Notes: generated from the sequence alone by a model not told the origin. Shown: positions 1-11,057, counted from the stretch's first letter. The stretch: DNA of 64,000 bases from Nocardia brasiliensis (GCF_011801125.1 NZ_CP046171.1:6820001-6884000); one strand, 5' to 3'. Made by a program: numbers and translations.

Positions 1-660
1 TTGCAGCACATCGAGGGGCTCAGCGAGCACTTCCTGTACTCCAACGACGACATGTTCTTCGCGCGTCCGGTGCGGCCGTCGATGTTCTTCACCGCGGGTG
101 GCGTGAGCCGTTTCATCGAGGCGGACACCCGAATCGGTCCCGGCCGGAACAACGAGCGGCGCAGCGGTTTCGAGAATGCCGCGCGGGTGAACCGGGAACT
201 GCTCGCGAACCGTTTCGGCCACGTCATCACCCGGCATCTGGAACACACCCCGGTTCCGTTGCGCCGCAGCGTATTACTGGAAATGGAAGCGGAGTTCGCC
301 GACGACTTCGCGCGCACCAGGACGAGCAGGTTCCGCGCGGCCACCGATATCTCGGTGACCAACTCGCTCTACCACTACTACGCGCTGCTCACCGGTCGCG
401 CGGTGCCGCAGGAAGCGGCGCGGATGCGCTATGTCGACACCACGAGCCACAAGGGCCTCGCGCTGCTCGACGGGATCGAACGTCGTCGCGATGTGGATTT
501 CTTCTGCCTCAACGACGGCAGCTTCCCCGAGATCAGCGAGGCCGAGCGGGTGCGCGCGGTATCGGAGTTCCTGAACCGCTACTTCCCGGACCCCGCGCCG
601 TGGGAGCGGCTCAGCGCACCGTCTCGTCTGATTCCGGAGTCGTCGCCCGGCGCCGCATGA
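1..660 (+). CDS. Stealth-family sugar-phosphate transferase, 3' part
   Basis: The 5' end lies outside the window; 219 residues remain. The segment [10 protein letters not shown] near residues 11-20 matches conserved region 2 of Stealth proteins, which transfer hexose-1-phosphate in capsular or cell-wall polysaccharide assembly. An Asn/Asp-rich core and a conserved His-Lys region (TTSHKG, about residue 148) follow, as in the later conserved regions. The 3' end runs convergently into the next gene, overlapping it by 50 bases (611-660). The sugar and acceptor cannot be told from this fragment. Family assignment is firm; substrate is unknown. Confidence 0.8.
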   Translation: MQHIEGLSEHFLYSNDDMFFARPVRPSMFFTAGGVSRFIEADTRIGPGRNNERRSGFENAARVNRELLANRFGHVITRHLEHTPVPLRRSVLLEMEAEFADDFARTRTSRFRAATDISVTNSLYHYYALLTGRAVPQEAARMRYVDTTSHKGLALLDGIERRRDVDFFCLNDGSFPEISEAERVRAVSEFLNRYFPDPAPWERLSAPSRLIPESSPGAA

Positions 661-1561
661 CGTGGGGGATGCGCGCGGCGGGCGGGATCACGATGCCCTC
701 GGCCGCCAGCGTGTCCCTGGCCTCGTCCGCGCTCGACGGTGACCCCACCGTCGGGCCGCGGTCGATCGGCACCACCGAGTGCACCACGGTGTCCGGGTAG
801 ACGTGCACGTAGTTGAATGCCTGGGCGCCGTCGCGCCCGCGCAGGCCGCCCGTGGCCACGCCGAGATCCTGGCTGTAGCAGGTCGAGGAGGCCACCGAGA
901 CCGGGATGCCCGCGAAGGTGGCGCTGGTGGAGAAGTGCAGGTGCCCCGCCAGGATGGCGCGCACGTCGCTGCCGTCCAGCACGTCGACCAGCCTGCGCTG
1001 CTCGCGCAATTCCACGGTGACGGCGAGGTCGAGCACGCACGGGATGGGTGGGTGATGCATGGCGAGGATGGTGCCGAAGGGAGCGGGCTCGGCCAGCACC
1101 GAGCGCAGCCAGGCCAGCTGATCGTCGGTGATCTCGCCGTAGTGGTGCCCGGGGACCGAGGTGTCCAGCGCGATGATGCGCAGGCCGTCGATCAGGTGCA
1201 CCCGGTCCAGCGGAGCGGTCGAGGCGCGCTCGCCCAGCAGCTTGCGGCGCAGGGTACCCCGGTCGTCGTGGTTTCCGGTCACCCACACGATGGGCGCGGG
1301 CAAACTGCGCGCGAACGGCTCGACCATCGCCTTGAGCTTGTCGTAGGCACCGGGCTCGCCGCGATCGGTGAGATCGCCGGTGAACACCAGGGCGGTGGGC
1401 TTGATCCCGCTCGACGCCGCCTGCTCGAGCAGCTGGCGTAACCGCACGTCGGCATCGACGTCGCCGTACAGATCGCCGTCGCCGGAGATCAAATGGGTGT
1501 CGCTGAAATGGAACAACACATGGTCGGGTCGCGGGTGCTCCGCGACTCTGCTGATGTGCAC
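611..1561 (-). CDS. cpdA: Rv0805-like metallophosphoesterase (3',5'-cyclic nucleotide phosphodiesterase)
   Basis: This calcineurin-type phosphoesterase carries the metal-binding motifs in order: FSDTHL (D-x-H), [13 protein letters not shown], and the C-terminal GHLHFS. It resembles M. tuberculosis Rv0805 along its whole length, including LDTSVPGHH and [18 protein letters not shown]. Rv0805 hydrolyses cyclic nucleotides, with 2',3'-cAMP preferred in vitro, and has other proposed roles. I chose the GTG at 1561 because it aligns with the Rv0805 N-terminus and has GGGGAGG about 12 bases upstream; ATGs at 1597 and 1666 are alternatives. The predicted length, 316 residues, is close to the 318 of Rv0805. 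The 3' end overlaps the convergent Stealth gene. Confidence 0.86.
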   Translation of the reverse strand: MHISRVAEHPRPDHVLFHFSDTHLISGDGDLYGDVDADVRLRQLLEQAASSGIKPTALVFTGDLTDRGEPGAYDKLKAMVEPFARSLPAPIVWVTGNHDDRGTLRRKLLGERASTAPLDRVHLIDGLRIIALDTSVPGHHYGEITDDQLAWLRSVLAEPAPFGTILAMHHPPIPCVLDLAVTVELREQRRLVDVLDGSDVRAILAGHLHFSTSATFAGIPVSVASSTCYSQDLGVATGGLRGRDGAQAFNYVHVYPDTVVHSVVPIDRGPTVGSPSSADEARDTLAAEGIVIPPAARIPHVMRRRATTPESDETVR

Positions 1562-1744
1562 CGGACCGAACGTCCTCCCCGGCGGTTTGCCCGCCATTGG
1601 CTTCGGATTCCACCGCCACAATAGCGAAGGACTACCGACTGGTTTCCCGCCGGACGGTGACGACATGCTTGCGGGAAGGTGAGAATTTCATGTCGAATCC
1701 CGTGCCGGACACCTATCAACCATTCGCGAACAAGGGTGCGTGTG

Positions 1745-2836
1745 TTATCGCCTGCCGAGCGCGTCGGCGGCACGCATCGCGTCCAGGACCATCCCGGCGT
1801 CGACCTCGAACGGCTCGTTGTGCATCGTTTCGCCCGGCGCGGTGGCCCGGGTCGCGATCGCGGCCAGCGTGCTCGCCCCGGCGTCGGCCAGGCCGAGCGC
1901 GGCGAGGGTGGTCGGCAGGCCGACGGCGGCGCAGAAGTCGAGCACCGTGTCGATCTCGGCGCTCGGCGCGCCCTCCAGCACCAGCTGGGTGAGCACGCCG
2001 AAGGCGACTTTCTCACCGTGCAGATACGCGTGGGTCTGCGGGGCCGCGGTCAGCCCGTTGTGCACGGCGTGCGCCGCGGCCAGCCCCGAGGATTCGAACC
2101 CCAGACCGGACAGCAGCGTATTGGCCTCGACGATCCGTTCCAGCGCGGGCGTCACGGCCTGCTCGCGCACCGCGGCCAAGGCCTGGCGGCCGTCGGCGAG
2201 CAGCGTGCGGTAGCAGAGCTCGGCCAATGCCGTGGCGCTGCGGGTCGACGCGCCGCCGCGCATGTTGCGCACCCGCGCCGCGGTACAGGTCCTGGCCTCG
2301 AACCAGGTGGCGAGCGCGTCACCCATGCCCGCGGCGAGCAGCCGGGCCGGGGCCTGCGCGATGACCGAGGTGTCCACCAGCACCAGCGCGGGATTGCGGT
2401 GCACCAGCTGATAGGTCTCGACTTCGCCTGCGGCGGTGTAGATCACCGACAGCGCGCTGCACGGCGCGTCGCTGGAGGCGGTGGTCGGGCAGCTGACCAT
2501 CGGCAGACCCAGGTCATCGGCCACGGCGCGAGCTGAATCGAGCACCTTGCCGCCGCCGGCGCCGAGCACGGCGGTGCAGCCGCTCTCGCGCACCGCCTCG
2601 GTGATCTGGGCGATCTCCGTCCTGGTGCAGTCGCCACTCGAAACATGCACGGAATAGGCGATTTTCGCATCCGTCAGCGAGCGTTCCCAGGTGTCGGCCA
2701 GCAGGCGCCGCGCGCTGCCGCCCGCCACGATCAGCACCGGGCCGTCGAGCCCGAGCCTGCTCAGCTGCTCCCCGAGCGCGGCGGTGGCGTCGCGCCCCTG
2801 CACGTAGTGTCCCGGTGACGAAAACACGCTCAGCAT
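1745..2836 (-). CDS. gldA: Glycerol dehydrogenase-like iron-containing alcohol dehydrogenase
   Basis: A 363-residue member of the GldA branch of metal-dependent alcohol dehydrogenases. The NAD-binding loop GAGGGKVLDSARAVAD (about residue 92) and the following CPTTASSDAPCSALSVIY are typical of GldA. Metal ligands are expected from Asp in GMGDALATWFEA (about residue 171) and from the His residues in AAAHAVHNGLT and YLHGEKVAFG. GldA oxidises glycerol to dihydroxyacetone with NAD+, or works in reverse. It reads alone on the minus strand between cpdA and mazG, so no pathway context supports glycerol as the true substrate. Confidence 0.82.
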   Translation of the reverse strand: MLSVFSSPGHYVQGRDATAALGEQLSRLGLDGPVLIVAGGSARRLLADTWERSLTDAKIAYSVHVSSGDCTRTEIAQITEAVRESGCTAVLGAGGGKVLDSARAVADDLGLPMVSCPTTASSDAPCSALSVIYTAAGEVETYQLVHRNPALVLVDTSVIAQAPARLLAAGMGDALATWFEARTCTAARVRNMRGGASTRSATALAELCYRTLLADGRQALAAVREQAVTPALERIVEANTLLSGLGFESSGLAAAHAVHNGLTAAPQTHAYLHGEKVAFGVLTQLVLEGAPSAEIDTVLDFCAAVGLPTTLAALGLADAGASTLAAIATRATAPGETMHNEPFEVDAGMVLDAMRAADALGRR

Positions 2837-3017
2837 CCGGTCTCGACCTCCCGTTCCACTCGACTCCGCCCTCCTGCGGACTCCGTCGCAACGCTACGCC
2901 CGCGCCCAAGCCATCGTCAGCGAACAACCGGACGGCCGAGCCACAGTGCACCGGCGACCACGCGGTCGGCGGGCGTCCCGGATCGCCGAGAAACGTGCCG
3001 AAGTCCCTGGACAGAGC

Positions 3018-3785
3018 CTACGTCCAGTACTTGCGCCACTCGGCGGCCGTGAGCGGAGCGCGCTCACCGCGGGCGAGTTCGGCCGCGTCCTCGGTGGCGC
3101 GGATGGCGGCGGCGAACTCGACGGTGGCTTTGCGCAGCCGTTCCTCGGCACTGTCGGGGCCACCCAAATGCACGACAGTGAGTTCGGCCGGGATGAGGTC
3201 GTCGGGCAGGCCTGCCTTGGAGCTGCGCTCGCGCACCTTCTCGGCGAGCGCGAGGGCGGGCTGAGCCATCGCGATGCCGTCCAGGCAGGAGCGCCGGGCC
3301 TTCTCCGCGGATTTGCGTTCCTCCCAGGCGGATTCCTGGGCGGCGATCTTCTCCTCGAGCGTGGTATCGGCGGCGAACTCGGTGTCGCGCAGCGAGGGAC
3401 TGCGGTTGACGAGCTTGGCGACCAGCGCGGCGGCCACGTCGTCGACCGTGAATTCGCCTGCGGCCTCGGCGATTCGGGAGTGGAACAGAACCTGCAGCAG
3501 CAGATCGCCCAACTCCTCCTTGATGGTCTCGGCATCGCTGTGCTGGATCGCGTCGAGCAGCTCGTAGGTCTCCTCGAGCAGGTACGGACGCAGCGAATCG
3601 TGGGTCTGGGTGACCTCCCAGCCACCGAACTGCCAGAGCCGGTCCATCACCTCGACCGCGCCGGCCAAGCCAGCGGCGATCACGGCGGTACCGGATCGGG
3701 CCGCGCCCTCCGACTCGGCGCCGGTGGACCTGCTGGCGGCGGCATGCCGGGCGGCGCGCAGGATGGCCTCGTCGCGGTCGGTCAT
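3018..3785 (-). CDS. mazG: MazG nucleoside triphosphate pyrophosphohydrolase
   Basis: MazG proteins hydrolyse non-canonical NTPs to NMP and pyrophosphate. The signature helices are present: [12 protein letters not shown] (EExxE...D) near residue 70 and [18 protein letters not shown] near residue 90, giving the Mg-binding acidic residues. At 255 residues it is shorter than the roughly 325-residue mycobacterial protein and lacks most of its N-terminal extension. The ATG overlaps the mfd stop codon in an ATGA arrangement (3782-3785), so the two are translationally coupled. The order mfd-mazG matches Rv1020-Rv1021 of M. tuberculosis. Confidence 0.92.
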   Translation of the reverse strand: MTDRDEAILRAARHAAASRSTGAESEGAARSGTAVIAAGLAGAVEVMDRLWQFGGWEVTQTHDSLRPYLLEETYELLDAIQHSDAETIKEELGDLLLQVLFHSRIAEAAGEFTVDDVAAALVAKLVNRSPSLRDTEFAADTTLEEKIAAQESAWEERKSAEKARRSCLDGIAMAQPALALAEKVRERSSKAGLPDDLIPAELTVVHLGGPDSAEERLRKATVEFAAAIRATEDAAELARGERAPLTAAEWRKYWT

Positions 3786-6700
3786 CGGGCGACCGTCACC
3801 TCGGTCGCGGTGGTGAGATCCACTGCGCCCTGAGCCTTTCCGTCCAGGGCCAGCAGCAGGTCGGCGACGTACTGGAGCAGCACGACGTCGCGGACCCGCT
3901 CGGCGCCGACGCTGTCCTCGACCCGCGGCAGCGGCAGCGAGATCACCCCGCTGGCCGCGCGATATCCGGCGCTTGGGTAGATCCGCTTGAGCCGCATCTG
4001 TTTGGAGTCGGGCAGATGCAGCGGCGAGATCTTCAGCGTGGTCCCGGTGACCGCGATCTCGGTGACCTCGTATTCGCGGGCCAGCAGCCGCAGCTTCGCC
4101 ACCGAGACCAGGCGGCCGACCTCCACCGGCAGCGGGCCGTACCGGTCGACGAGCTCCTCGACGACCGAGGCGAGGGTCGAATCATCCTGTGCGGAGGCGA
4201 GTTTGCGATACGCCTCGAGCCGCAGCCGATCGCTGGCGATGTAGTCGGGCGGGATGTGCGCGTCGACCGGGAGATCGATGCGCACCTCCTTCGGTTCCTC
4301 GGTGACGATCGGCTTACCGTCGGCGGCGGCCCGGTAGGCCTCGACGGCCTCGCCGACCAGCCGGACGTACAGGTCGAAACCGACGCCCGCGACATGCCCG
4401 GACTGCTCGGCGCCGAGCACGTTGCCCGCGCCACGGATCTCGAGGTCCTTCATCGCGACCGCCATGCCCGCGCCCAGGTCGGAGTTCTGCGCGATGGTGG
4501 CCAACCGGTCGTAGGCGGTCTCGGTGAGCGGCTTCTCCGGCGGATACAGGAAATAGGCGTAACCGCGCTCCCGGCTGCGCCCGACCCGGCCGCGCAGCTG
4601 GTGCAGCTGCGAAAGGCCGAGTGCGTCGGCCCGTTCCACGATCAGGGTGTTGGCGTTGGAGATGTCGAGGCCGGTCTCGATGATGGTGGTGCAGATGAGC
4701 ACGTCGAACTCGCGCTCCCAGAAACCGGCGACGGTGGACTCGAGCGCGTCCTCGTTCATCTGGCCGTGCGCGACCGCGACCCGCGCCTCGGGCACCAGGT
4801 CGCGAATTCGCTTGGCCGCCTTGTCGATCGAGGACACCCGGTTGTGCACGTAGAAGACCTGGCCGTCGCGCAGCAGCTCGCGCCGGATCGCGGCGGTGAC
4901 CTGCTTGTCGTTGTACGCGCCGACATAGGTGAGCACCGGGTGCCGCTCCTCGGGCGGGGTGAGGATGGTCGACATCTCGCGAATACCGGCCAGGCTCATC
5001 TCCAAGGTGCGCGGAATCGGTGTCGCCGACATGGTGAGCACGTCGACGTGGGTGCGCAGGGCCTTGATGTGCTCCTTGTGCTCGACGCCGAAGCGCTGTT
5101 CCTCGTCGACCACCACCAGCCCCAGGTCCTTCCAACGCACGCCGGTCTGCAGCAGACGGTGCGTGCCGACCACGATGTCGACGCTGCCGTCGGCCATGCC
5201 CTCCAGGACCGCGCGCGCGTCGGCCGGGTCGGTGAACCGGGACAGGCCCTTCACGGTGATCGGGAAACCCGCGACGCGCTCGGTGAAGGTTTGCAGATGT
5301 TGTTGCGCCAGTAGCGTTGTCGGCACCAGCACGACCACCTGCTTGCCGTCCTGCACCGCCTTGAAGGCCGCGCGCACCGCGATCTCGGTCTTGCCGTAGC
5401 CGACGTCGCCGCACACCACCCGGTCCATCGGAACCGGCTTCTCCATATCCGACTTGACCTCGGCGATGGCGGTCATCTGGTCGACGGTCTCGGTGAACGC
5501 GAACGCGTCCTCCATCTCCTGCTGCCACGGGGTGTCCGGCCCGAAGGCGTGTCCGGGCGCGGCTTGCCGGGCCGCGTACAGCTGCACCAGCTCACCGGCG
5601 ATCTCGCGAACCGCCTTGCGCGCCTTGCGTTTCGTGTTCGCCCAGTCCGAGCCGCCCAGCTTGGACAGGCTCGGTAGCTCACCGCCGACATAGCGCGAGA
5701 GCTGATCGAGCGACTCCATCGGCACGAACAGCCGGTCACCCGGCTGGCCGCGCTTGCCGGGCGCGTACTCGATGACGAGGTACTCACGCCGGGCGCCGCC
5801 GACAGTGCGTTCGATCATCTCGACGAACCGGCCGATGCCGTGCTGATCGTGCACCACCATGTCCCCCGCGCTCAACGCCAGCGGGTCGACCTGGTTGCGC
5901 CGCTTGGCAGGCAGCCGCTTGCCCTCGCCGGGTGCGGTGACCCGGTTGCCGGTGAGATCGGACTCGGCGACGACGACCAGCCCGGCATCATCGAAGATCA
6001 GGCCGTCGTGCAGCGAGCCGCACAGCACACCGACCAGGCCCGGCGCGGGTTCGGCGCCCGGTTCCATGGCCGCGGCGGGCACCTCGGCGTCGGCGAGACG
6101 TTCCAGAACGCGTTGGGCCGTACCGTGTCCGGCCACGACGACCACGGCGCGACCGCCGGTGGTCACGTGGGCGCGCAGCGAGGCGAAGATGGTCGCGACG
6201 AGTTCGTCGGAGCCGCGCGCGGCGGGCCCGGCCTGCACCGGCAGCACCACCTCCGCGGGCGCACCTGAGGTGAGCGGGGTCAGCGTCCACCACGGCAGGC
6301 CCTGCTGATCGGCGCTCTCGTGCACGGTGGACAGCGGACGGTAGCCGGAGGCGGCCAGATCGAGGCCGTGCGCGCCGAGCGGCGCGGCCGCGCCGAACGA
6401 CGCCGCGGTCCACGACGCCTCCAGGAACTCCTCGCCGGTGCGCACCAGATCGGCGGCGCGGGTCCGGATCTTCTCCGGATCACACAGCAGGACATGGGTT
6501 CCCGCGGGCAGCACCTCGGTGAGCAGGCACAGCTCGCCGGGTTGCAGCACGGGCAGCAGGGCCTCCATGCCGTCCACCGGGACGCCCTGGGCCAGCTTCT
6601 CCAGCATCTCGGCCAGGGCGGCGTCGGCCGCGTTGTCGACCGCGACCTGCGCCGCGCGCGCCCGCACCGCGTCGGTGAGCAACAGCTCGCGACACGGCGG

Positions 6701-7396
6701 CGCGACGACGACCTCGACCGACACCTCGCTCAGCGAGCGCTGGTCGGCGACCGAGAACGGGCGCAGCTCGGTGATCTCGTCGCCCCAGAACTCCACGCGC
6801 ACCGGATGATCCGCGGTCGGCGGGAAGAGGTCGAGGATGCCGCCGCGCACCGCGAACTCACCGCGCTTGCCGACCATGTCGACCCTGCTGTAGGCGAATT
6901 CGACCAGGCGCGTGAGTAATTCGTCGAAATCCAGTTCGGCGCCGACGCGCAGCACCACCGGCTCGATATCGCCGAGGCCGACGGCCATCGGCTGCATCAG
7001 CGAACGCACGGTGGTCACCACCACGCGCAGCGGTTCGGCGAAGACCGGGTCGTGCGGGTGGGCCAGCCTGCGCAGCACCTCGAGCCTGCGCCCGACCGTG
7101 TCCGCGCCCGGCGAGAGCCGCTCGTGCGGCAGGGTCTCCCAGGAGGGGAACTGCGCGACCGTATCGCCGAGCATCTCCGCCAGTTCGACGGTCAGATCAT
7201 CGGCCTCGCGTCCGTTCGCGGTGACCACCACCAGCGGCCGCTGCGCCGCGATCGTCGCGGCGACGAACGGGCGCACCGCGGACGGGGCGACCAGCTCGAC
7301 CGAGGACTTGCCGACCAGCTCGGCGACGGTCTGCAACGCGGCATCCGCACCGGCGACCGCCGCCAGTCCGGCCAGCGGTGGACGATGGGTCGACAT
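3782..7396 (-). CDS. mfd: Transcription-repair coupling factor Mfd
   Basis: Mfd is a DNA translocase that removes RNA polymerase stalled at lesions and recruits UvrA. The 1204 residues show the expected domain order. The N-terminal UvrB-like half contains [19 protein letters not shown]. The RNA-polymerase interaction region starts near residue 505 with [14 protein letters not shown]. Two RecA-like motor domains follow, with Walker [10 protein letters not shown] near residue 660, DEEQ box VVDEEQRFG, and motifs such as [13 protein letters not shown]. The C-terminal D7 domain closes the protein. I use the ATG at 7396 because AGGAG sits six bases before it; a TTG two codons upstream overlaps that site. 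It lies downstream of a TetR gene on the same strand. Confidence 0.97.
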   Translation of the reverse strand: MSTHRPPLAGLAAVAGADAALQTVAELVGKSSVELVAPSAVRPFVAATIAAQRPLVVVTANGREADDLTVELAEMLGDTVAQFPSWETLPHERLSPGADTVGRRLEVLRRLAHPHDPVFAEPLRVVVTTVRSLMQPMAVGLGDIEPVVLRVGAELDFDELLTRLVEFAYSRVDMVGKRGEFAVRGGILDLFPPTADHPVRVEFWGDEITELRPFSVADQRSLSEVSVEVVVAPPCRELLLTDAVRARAAQVAVDNAADAALAEMLEKLAQGVPVDGMEALLPVLQPGELCLLTEVLPAGTHVLLCDPEKIRTRAADLVRTGEEFLEASWTAASFGAAAPLGAHGLDLAASGYRPLSTVHESADQQGLPWWTLTPLTSGAPAEVVLPVQAGPAARGSDELVATIFASLRAHVTTGGRAVVVVAGHGTAQRVLERLADAEVPAAAMEPGAEPAPGLVGVLCGSLHDGLIFDDAGLVVVAESDLTGNRVTAPGEGKRLPAKRRNQVDPLALSAGDMVVHDQHGIGRFVEMIERTVGGARREYLVIEYAPGKRGQPGDRLFVPMESLDQLSRYVGGELPSLSKLGGSDWANTKRKARKAVREIAGELVQLYAARQAAPGHAFGPDTPWQQEMEDAFAFTETVDQMTAIAEVKSDMEKPVPMDRVVCGDVGYGKTEIAVRAAFKAVQDGKQVVVLVPTTLLAQQHLQTFTERVAGFPITVKGLSRFTDPADARAVLEGMADGSVDIVVGTHRLLQTGVRWKDLGLVVVDEEQRFGVEHKEHIKALRTHVDVLTMSATPIPRTLEMSLAGIREMSTILTPPEERHPVLTYVGAYNDKQVTAAIRRELLRDGQVFYVHNRVSSIDKAAKRIRDLVPEARVAVAHGQMNEDALESTVAGFWEREFDVLICTTIIETGLDISNANTLIVERADALGLSQLHQLRGRVGRSRERGYAYFLYPPEKPLTETAYDRLATIAQNSDLGAGMAVAMKDLEIRGAGNVLGAEQSGHVAGVGFDLYVRLVGEAVEAYRAAADGKPIVTEEPKEVRIDLPVDAHIPPDYIASDRLRLEAYRKLASAQDDSTLASVVEELVDRYGPLPVEVGRLVSVAKLRLLAREYEVTEIAVTGTTLKISPLHLPDSKQMRLKRIYPSAGYRAASGVISLPLPRVEDSVGAERVRDVVLLQYVADLLLALDGKAQGAVDLTTATEVTVAR

Positions 7397-7597
7397 GTAC
7401 AACTCCTGAGCTCAAGCTGCGGTTTCGAGCGGCCAGCCAAAGTTTAGCTGCCCGCCCCGAGGCGAATACCTGCCCGTCTCCCCGCGAATTCGGGCCGGGC
7501 CTGGACGTCTCGACCGTAGCGCCGGCATACGACAATTCGCCGTGGCGCGCTCGTCCCGTGCCCGCTGAGCTACCCGTGTACCGACCGAGCCAGAACC

Positions 7598-8245
7598 TCA
7601 GGGCACGTAGCGGCGCAGGCGCCTGGCGGCGAACTCGCGGAAGTAGGCGAGCTTTTCGGCGGGCACGATCGAGGGCAGCAGGAAGTACCAGACGCGCTCC
7701 ATGCGGGTCGCCATCTGGTCGATCGACTCGGTGCCGACGGCGATGATGTGCACGCCCGCGGTCATCTCCTGCAGCAGCATGCCGATCACCTCGGCGTCGA
7801 GCTCCGGCTGCAAATCGCCCTGGGCGATGGCTCTTTCGGAGAGGACGCGGTAGGTGTCGCCCCAGGTCTTGGCGATGTTGTCGCCCTGGGCGCCGCGGTA
7901 GTCGCCGATCTGATGGGTCAGCTTGAGCATCGCGCCGACCATCGGATCGTTCATGGACAGATCGGCGACCACGTAGGTGATCCCGATGCACGCCTCCAGC
8001 GCGGGCACCCGGGGATCGAAGAAGCCCTGGCACGAGCTGACCAGGCGCTCGTTGCCCTGATCGACCACCGCGCGCGCCAGCTCTTCCTTCGAGCCGAAGT
8101 GAAAGTACAAGGCGCCCTTGGTCACATTGGACTGCGCGATGATCTCGCTCAGACTCGCGTTCGCGTAACCCAAGCGCAGAAAGACATCGGCAGCGCCCGC
8201 AAGAACGGAGTCGCGGGTGATCTCCGCGCGCGCTTGCCTAGCCAT
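7598..8245 (-). CDS. TetR-family regulator resembling gamma-butyrolactone receptors
   Basis: A 215-residue TetR protein. The N-terminal helix-turn-helix region (about residues 8-55) includes TKGALYFHFGSKEELA, a stretch typical of the ArpA/ScbR family of gamma-butyrolactone autoregulator receptors, although other TetR proteins can carry similar wording. The C-terminal ligand domain is not assignable by eye. It lies 200 bases upstream of mfd on the same strand, but a functional link is doubtful. Its own upstream region carries two perfect 13-bp direct repeats (8281-8311) that are candidate operator sequence, suggesting autoregulation. No butyrolactone synthase (AfsA-like) gene is in the window. 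Confidence 0.72.
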   Translation of the reverse strand: MARQARAEITRDSVLAGAADVFLRLGYANASLSEIIAQSNVTKGALYFHFGSKEELARAVVDQGNERLVSSCQGFFDPRVPALEACIGITYVVADLSMNDPMVGAMLKLTHQIGDYRGAQGDNIAKTWGDTYRVLSERAIAQGDLQPELDAEVIGMLLQEMTAGVHIIAVGTESIDQMATRMERVWYFLLPSIVPAEKLAYFREFAARRLRRYVP

Positions 8246-8280
8246 CAGATCCGCCTGTCATCCTAAAAACCAGCCATCCT

Positions 8281-8311
8281 GAAGTAGACCGACATCACGA
8301 AGTAGACCGAC
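8281..8311. promoter_or_regulatory. Two 13-bp direct repeats upstream of TetR gene
   Basis: GAAGTAGACCGAC occurs at 8281-8293 and again at 8299-8311, an 18-bp period that puts both copies roughly on the same DNA face. They lie 36-66 bases upstream of the TetR start at 8245. The inner AGACCGAC resembles a half-site of the inverted repeats bound by butyrolactone receptors, but here the arrangement is direct, not inverted. Candidate autoregulatory operator; not proven. Confidence 0.5.
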
Positions 8312-8427
8312 TTACCGCCCGAACAGCACCCAAAGGATGGGTGAACCGTACCACCAGGTGCCCGCCCGGCAGCCAATTCGAGCATTCGACCGGACTCACT
8401 GCGCAATTCGCTGGTTAACAACCCGAA

Positions 8428-9081
8428 TCACTCCCCGGTACCGGCGCGCCACTCCGAGCTGAGTTGCGGGTCGGCCTCGAGATGACTCAGCCCGTTCCAG
8501 CACAGGTTTACCAAATGCGCGGCGACAACCTCTTTCGAGGGCTTGCGCTCGTCCAGCCACCAGGTCGCCGCGGTGGCCACCTGTCCGACCAGCGCCTGGG
8601 CATAGAGGGTGGCCAGGCTGGTGTCGAAACCACGGCGCTCGAAATCCCCGGCGAGGATGTGCGCCACCTGGTTCACCGCCTCGTTGAGCAGGCTCGAGTA
8701 GCGGCCCTCGGTGTTGCCCGCGGGCTGATCGCGCACCAGGATCCGGAAGCCGTCGGTGCGTTCCTCGATGTAGGTCAGCAGCGCGAGCGCGACCTGTTCG
8801 AGGCGGACCCGCGAACGATTCTGCGTGAGCGAGGACACGATCATGTCCAGCAGCATGGACATCTCACGATCCACGACGACCGCGTACAACCCCTCTTTAC
8901 CGCCGAAGTGTTCGTACACCACGGGTTTGGAGACCTGCGCGCGCTGCGCGATCTCCTCGATCGACGTTGCGTCGTACCCGCGTTCGGCGAACAGCGCGCG
9001 ACCGATCTCGATCAGTTGCTGCCGCCGCTGGGTGCCAGTCATCCGCGGACGCGGCGCTCGCTGCGTCTCGCTCCCCGACAT
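8428..9081 (-). CDS. TetR-family regulator, Rv1019-like
   Basis: A 217-residue TetR regulator with the N-terminal domain TSIEEIAQRAQVSKPVVYEHFGGKEGLYAVVVDREM. It closely follows M. tuberculosis Rv1019, including the C-terminal YAQALVGQVATAATWWLDERKPSKEVVAAHLVNLCWNGL. In M. tuberculosis Rv1019 also sits between mfd and glmU and has been described as autoregulated. Start choice is close: ATG at 9081 or GTG at 9087, both downstream of GGGAGG. It is transcribed divergently from tRNA-Gln and glmU. Confidence 0.85.
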   Translation of the reverse strand: MSGSETQRAPRPRMTGTQRRQQLIEIGRALFAERGYDATSIEEIAQRAQVSKPVVYEHFGGKEGLYAVVVDREMSMLLDMIVSSLTQNRSRVRLEQVALALLTYIEERTDGFRILVRDQPAGNTEGRYSSLLNEAVNQVAHILAGDFERRGFDTSLATLYAQALVGQVATAATWWLDERKPSKEVVAAHLVNLCWNGLSHLEADPQLSSEWRAGTGE

Positions 9082-9396
9082 CGCCACTCCGCCTCCCTTC
9101 GCCTCCGCACATCCGGTGCCCTAACTGTTCCAGACAGCTCGGTGATTCGCCCGCGCTCCCCCGCAACCGCGCGTTTTCCGTGCCGACATGTCGGTGCCCG
9201 CCCGCACGGGCCGCGCCCGAATACGCCTGGTGGGTAACCTTGATTTCGAGGACGTCCTCGGTCGCGCCGGATGATCTTCGCGGGCCCGCGGCGTCTCCGT
9301 CGAACTCGGCATTCGCCGAGATGCGCAACAATATGCGAGGATCTTCCTCGTGCCGTGGTACAGCGGTGGGTGTTTCCCGATCCGCCGATGTGACAA
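9082..9396. other. Intergenic region between divergent TetR gene and tRNA-Gln
   Basis: About 310 bases with no convincing gene. It holds a perfect 12-bp palindrome, CCGACATGTCGG, at 9183-9194, about 100 bases upstream of the TetR gene. This is a candidate operator for that regulator. I see no clear sigma-A promoter for the tRNA, although one must lie just before 9397. Confidence 0.4.
9183..9194. promoter_or_regulatory. CCGACATGTCGG palindrome upstream of Rv1019-like TetR
   Basis: A perfect 12-bp inverted repeat in the divergent region. TetR proteins bind palindromes of this kind near their own promoters. The neighbour at 8428-9081 is the obvious candidate binder, but a chance palindrome in GC-rich DNA cannot be excluded. 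Confidence 0.35.
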
Positions 9397-9467
9397 TCCG
9401 CCGTGGTGTAATGGCAGCACCTCTGATTTTGGTTCAGATAGTTCAGGTTCGAGTCCTGGCGGCGGAG
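9397..9467 (+). tRNA. tRNA-Gln (anticodon UUG)
   Basis: A complete cloverleaf can be folded by eye. The acceptor stem is TCCGCCG (9397-9403) with CGGCGGA (9460-9466). The anticodon stem is TCTGA (9422-9426) with TCAGA (9434-9438), enclosing a seven-base loop TTTTGGT whose middle bases TTG (9429-9431) read glutamine CAA/CAG. The T arm contains GGTTCGAGTCC. The CCA end is not encoded. It precedes glmU by 100 bases. Confidence 0.93.
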
Positions 9468-9566
9468 CTCGGCAAGCACGATGACTATCGTTGGCCCGCA
9501 CGATGAGCACGTGGCCCGCCACGATGAGCAGAGCCCAGCACGATGACAGGCAGCCGAGGGAGATCC

Positions 9567-11057
9567 ATGCCACAGCAGACCGCCGTCGTCGTTCTCGCAG
9601 CCGGTGCCGGGACACGAATGCGGTCGAAGACCCCCAAGGTGCTGCATTCACTGGCCGGTCGAAGCATGCTGGCGCACGCGCTGCATGCGGCGAACGAGAT
9701 CGACCCCGCATACCTGATCACCGTGGTCGGCCACGACCGGGAACAGGTCGGCGCCGCGGTGACCGCGGTCGCCAACGATCTCGGTCGCGAGATCACCCCC
9801 GCTATCCAAGAGGAGCAGCTCGGTACCGGGCACGCGGTGCAGTGCGCGTTGGCCGCGCTGCCCGTCGGCTTCACCGGCGACCTGCTCGTCACCTCGGCCG
9901 ACGTGCCGCTGCTCGACGGGCACACGCTGTCCGCGCTGCTCGACGAGCACCGCAGCTATGCCGAACGTTCCGCGGTCACGGTGCTGACCTTCGTGCCCGA
10001 CGATGCGAACGGCTACGGCCGCATCGTGCGCGACGCCGACGGCCAGGTGGTCGAGATCGTCGAGCACGCCGACGCCACCCCCGAGCAGGCCGCGATCACC
10101 GAGGTCAACTCGGGCGTCTACGCGTTCGACGCGGCCGTGCTGCGGACCATGATCAGCCGGTTGTCCACCGCGAACGCCCAGCACGAGCTCTACCTGACCG
10201 ACGTGCTGCGGCTGGCCCGCGAGGCCGGGCATCCGGTGCACGGCGCCCGCCTGGTCGACGCCGCCAAGGTGACCGGCGTCAACGACCGGGTTCAGCTGGC
10301 GGGCGCGACCAGCACGCTCAACCGCTACATCCTGGAACGGCACATGCGCGCCGGCGTCACCATCGTCGATCCCAATTCGACGTGGGTGGACGCGAATGTG
10401 CGGATCGGCCGCGATGCCATCCTGCGGCCCGGCGTTCAGCTGCTCGGTGACACCGTGATCGGCGAGGACGCCGAGATCGGCCCGGACAGCACCCTCACCG
10501 ATGTCGTGGTCGGCGACGGCGCAAGGGTCGTGCGCACGCACGGCGAGGGCGCGATGATCGGTCCCGGCGCGGCCATCGGCCCGTTCAGCTACCTGCGGCC
10601 GGGCACGGTGGTCGGCAACGCGGGCAAGCTCGGCGCGTTCGTGGAGACCAAGAACGCCTCGATCGGCGCGCACTCGAAGGTGCCGCATCTGACCTACGTC
10701 GGGGACGCCACCATCGGCGAACACAGCAACATCGGCGCGTCCAGCGTGTTCGTGAACTACGACGGAGTGAGCAAGCACCACACCACGGTCGGGTCGCATG
10801 TGCGAACGGGAAGTGACACGATGTTCGTCGCCCCGGTAACGGTGGGTGACGGGGCGTATACGGCGGCGGGTACTGTACTGCGCAGAAGCGTTCCGCCCGG
10901 CGCACTCGCGATATCCGGCGGGCCGCAGAAGAACATCGAGGGCTGGGTGCAGAGGCACCGTCCCGGGACGGCCGCGGCGCGCGCGGCGGCAGAAGCCAAC
11001 GCCGCCAAAGAGAACTCCGGTCAGGCAATCGAGCAAAAGGATGGCAAACAGCAGTGA
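9567..11057 (+). CDS. glmU: Bifunctional GlmU: glucosamine-1-phosphate acetyltransferase / UDP-GlcNAc pyrophosphorylase
   Basis: GlmU makes UDP-N-acetylglucosamine, the precursor of peptidoglycan and the arabinogalactan linker. The N-terminal uridylyltransferase has the [18 protein letters not shown] signature from about residue 10. The C-terminal half is a left-handed beta-helix of hexapeptide repeats (from IGRDAI onward) with the acetyltransferase region GAFVETKN and [11 protein letters not shown] at 9567 follows GAGGGAG at 4-5 bases; the frame extends upstream but without a better site. At 496 residues it matches mycobacterial GlmU. The stop overlaps the prs start (GTGA at 11054), so glmU-prs is one operon, as in Rv1018c-Rv1017c. 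Confidence 0.97.
   Translation: MPQQTAVVVLAAGAGTRMRSKTPKVLHSLAGRSMLAHALHAANEIDPAYLITVVGHDREQVGAAVTAVANDLGREITPAIQEEQLGTGHAVQCALAALPVGFTGDLLVTSADVPLLDGHTLSALLDEHRSYAERSAVTVLTFVPDDANGYGRIVRDADGQVVEIVEHADATPEQAAITEVNSGVYAFDAAVLRTMISRLSTANAQHELYLTDVLRLAREAGHPVHGARLVDAAKVTGVNDRVQLAGATSTLNRYILERHMRAGVTIVDPNSTWVDANVRIGRDAILRPGVQLLGDTVIGEDAEIGPDSTLTDVVVGDGARVVRTHGEGAMIGPGAAIGPFSYLRPGTVVGNAGKLGAFVETKNASIGAHSKVPHLTYVGDATIGEHSNIGASSVFVNYDGVSKHHTTVGSHVRTGSDTMFVAPVTVGDGAYTAAGTVLRRSVPPGALAISGGPQKNIEGWVQRHRPGTAAARAAAEANAAKENSGQAIEQKDGKQQ

Noticed and set aside
4016..5314. 432-residue open frame antisense to mfd
   Set aside because: The mfd product has all family motifs. The antisense product is Arg/Gly/Asp-rich shadow sequence from high third-position GC.
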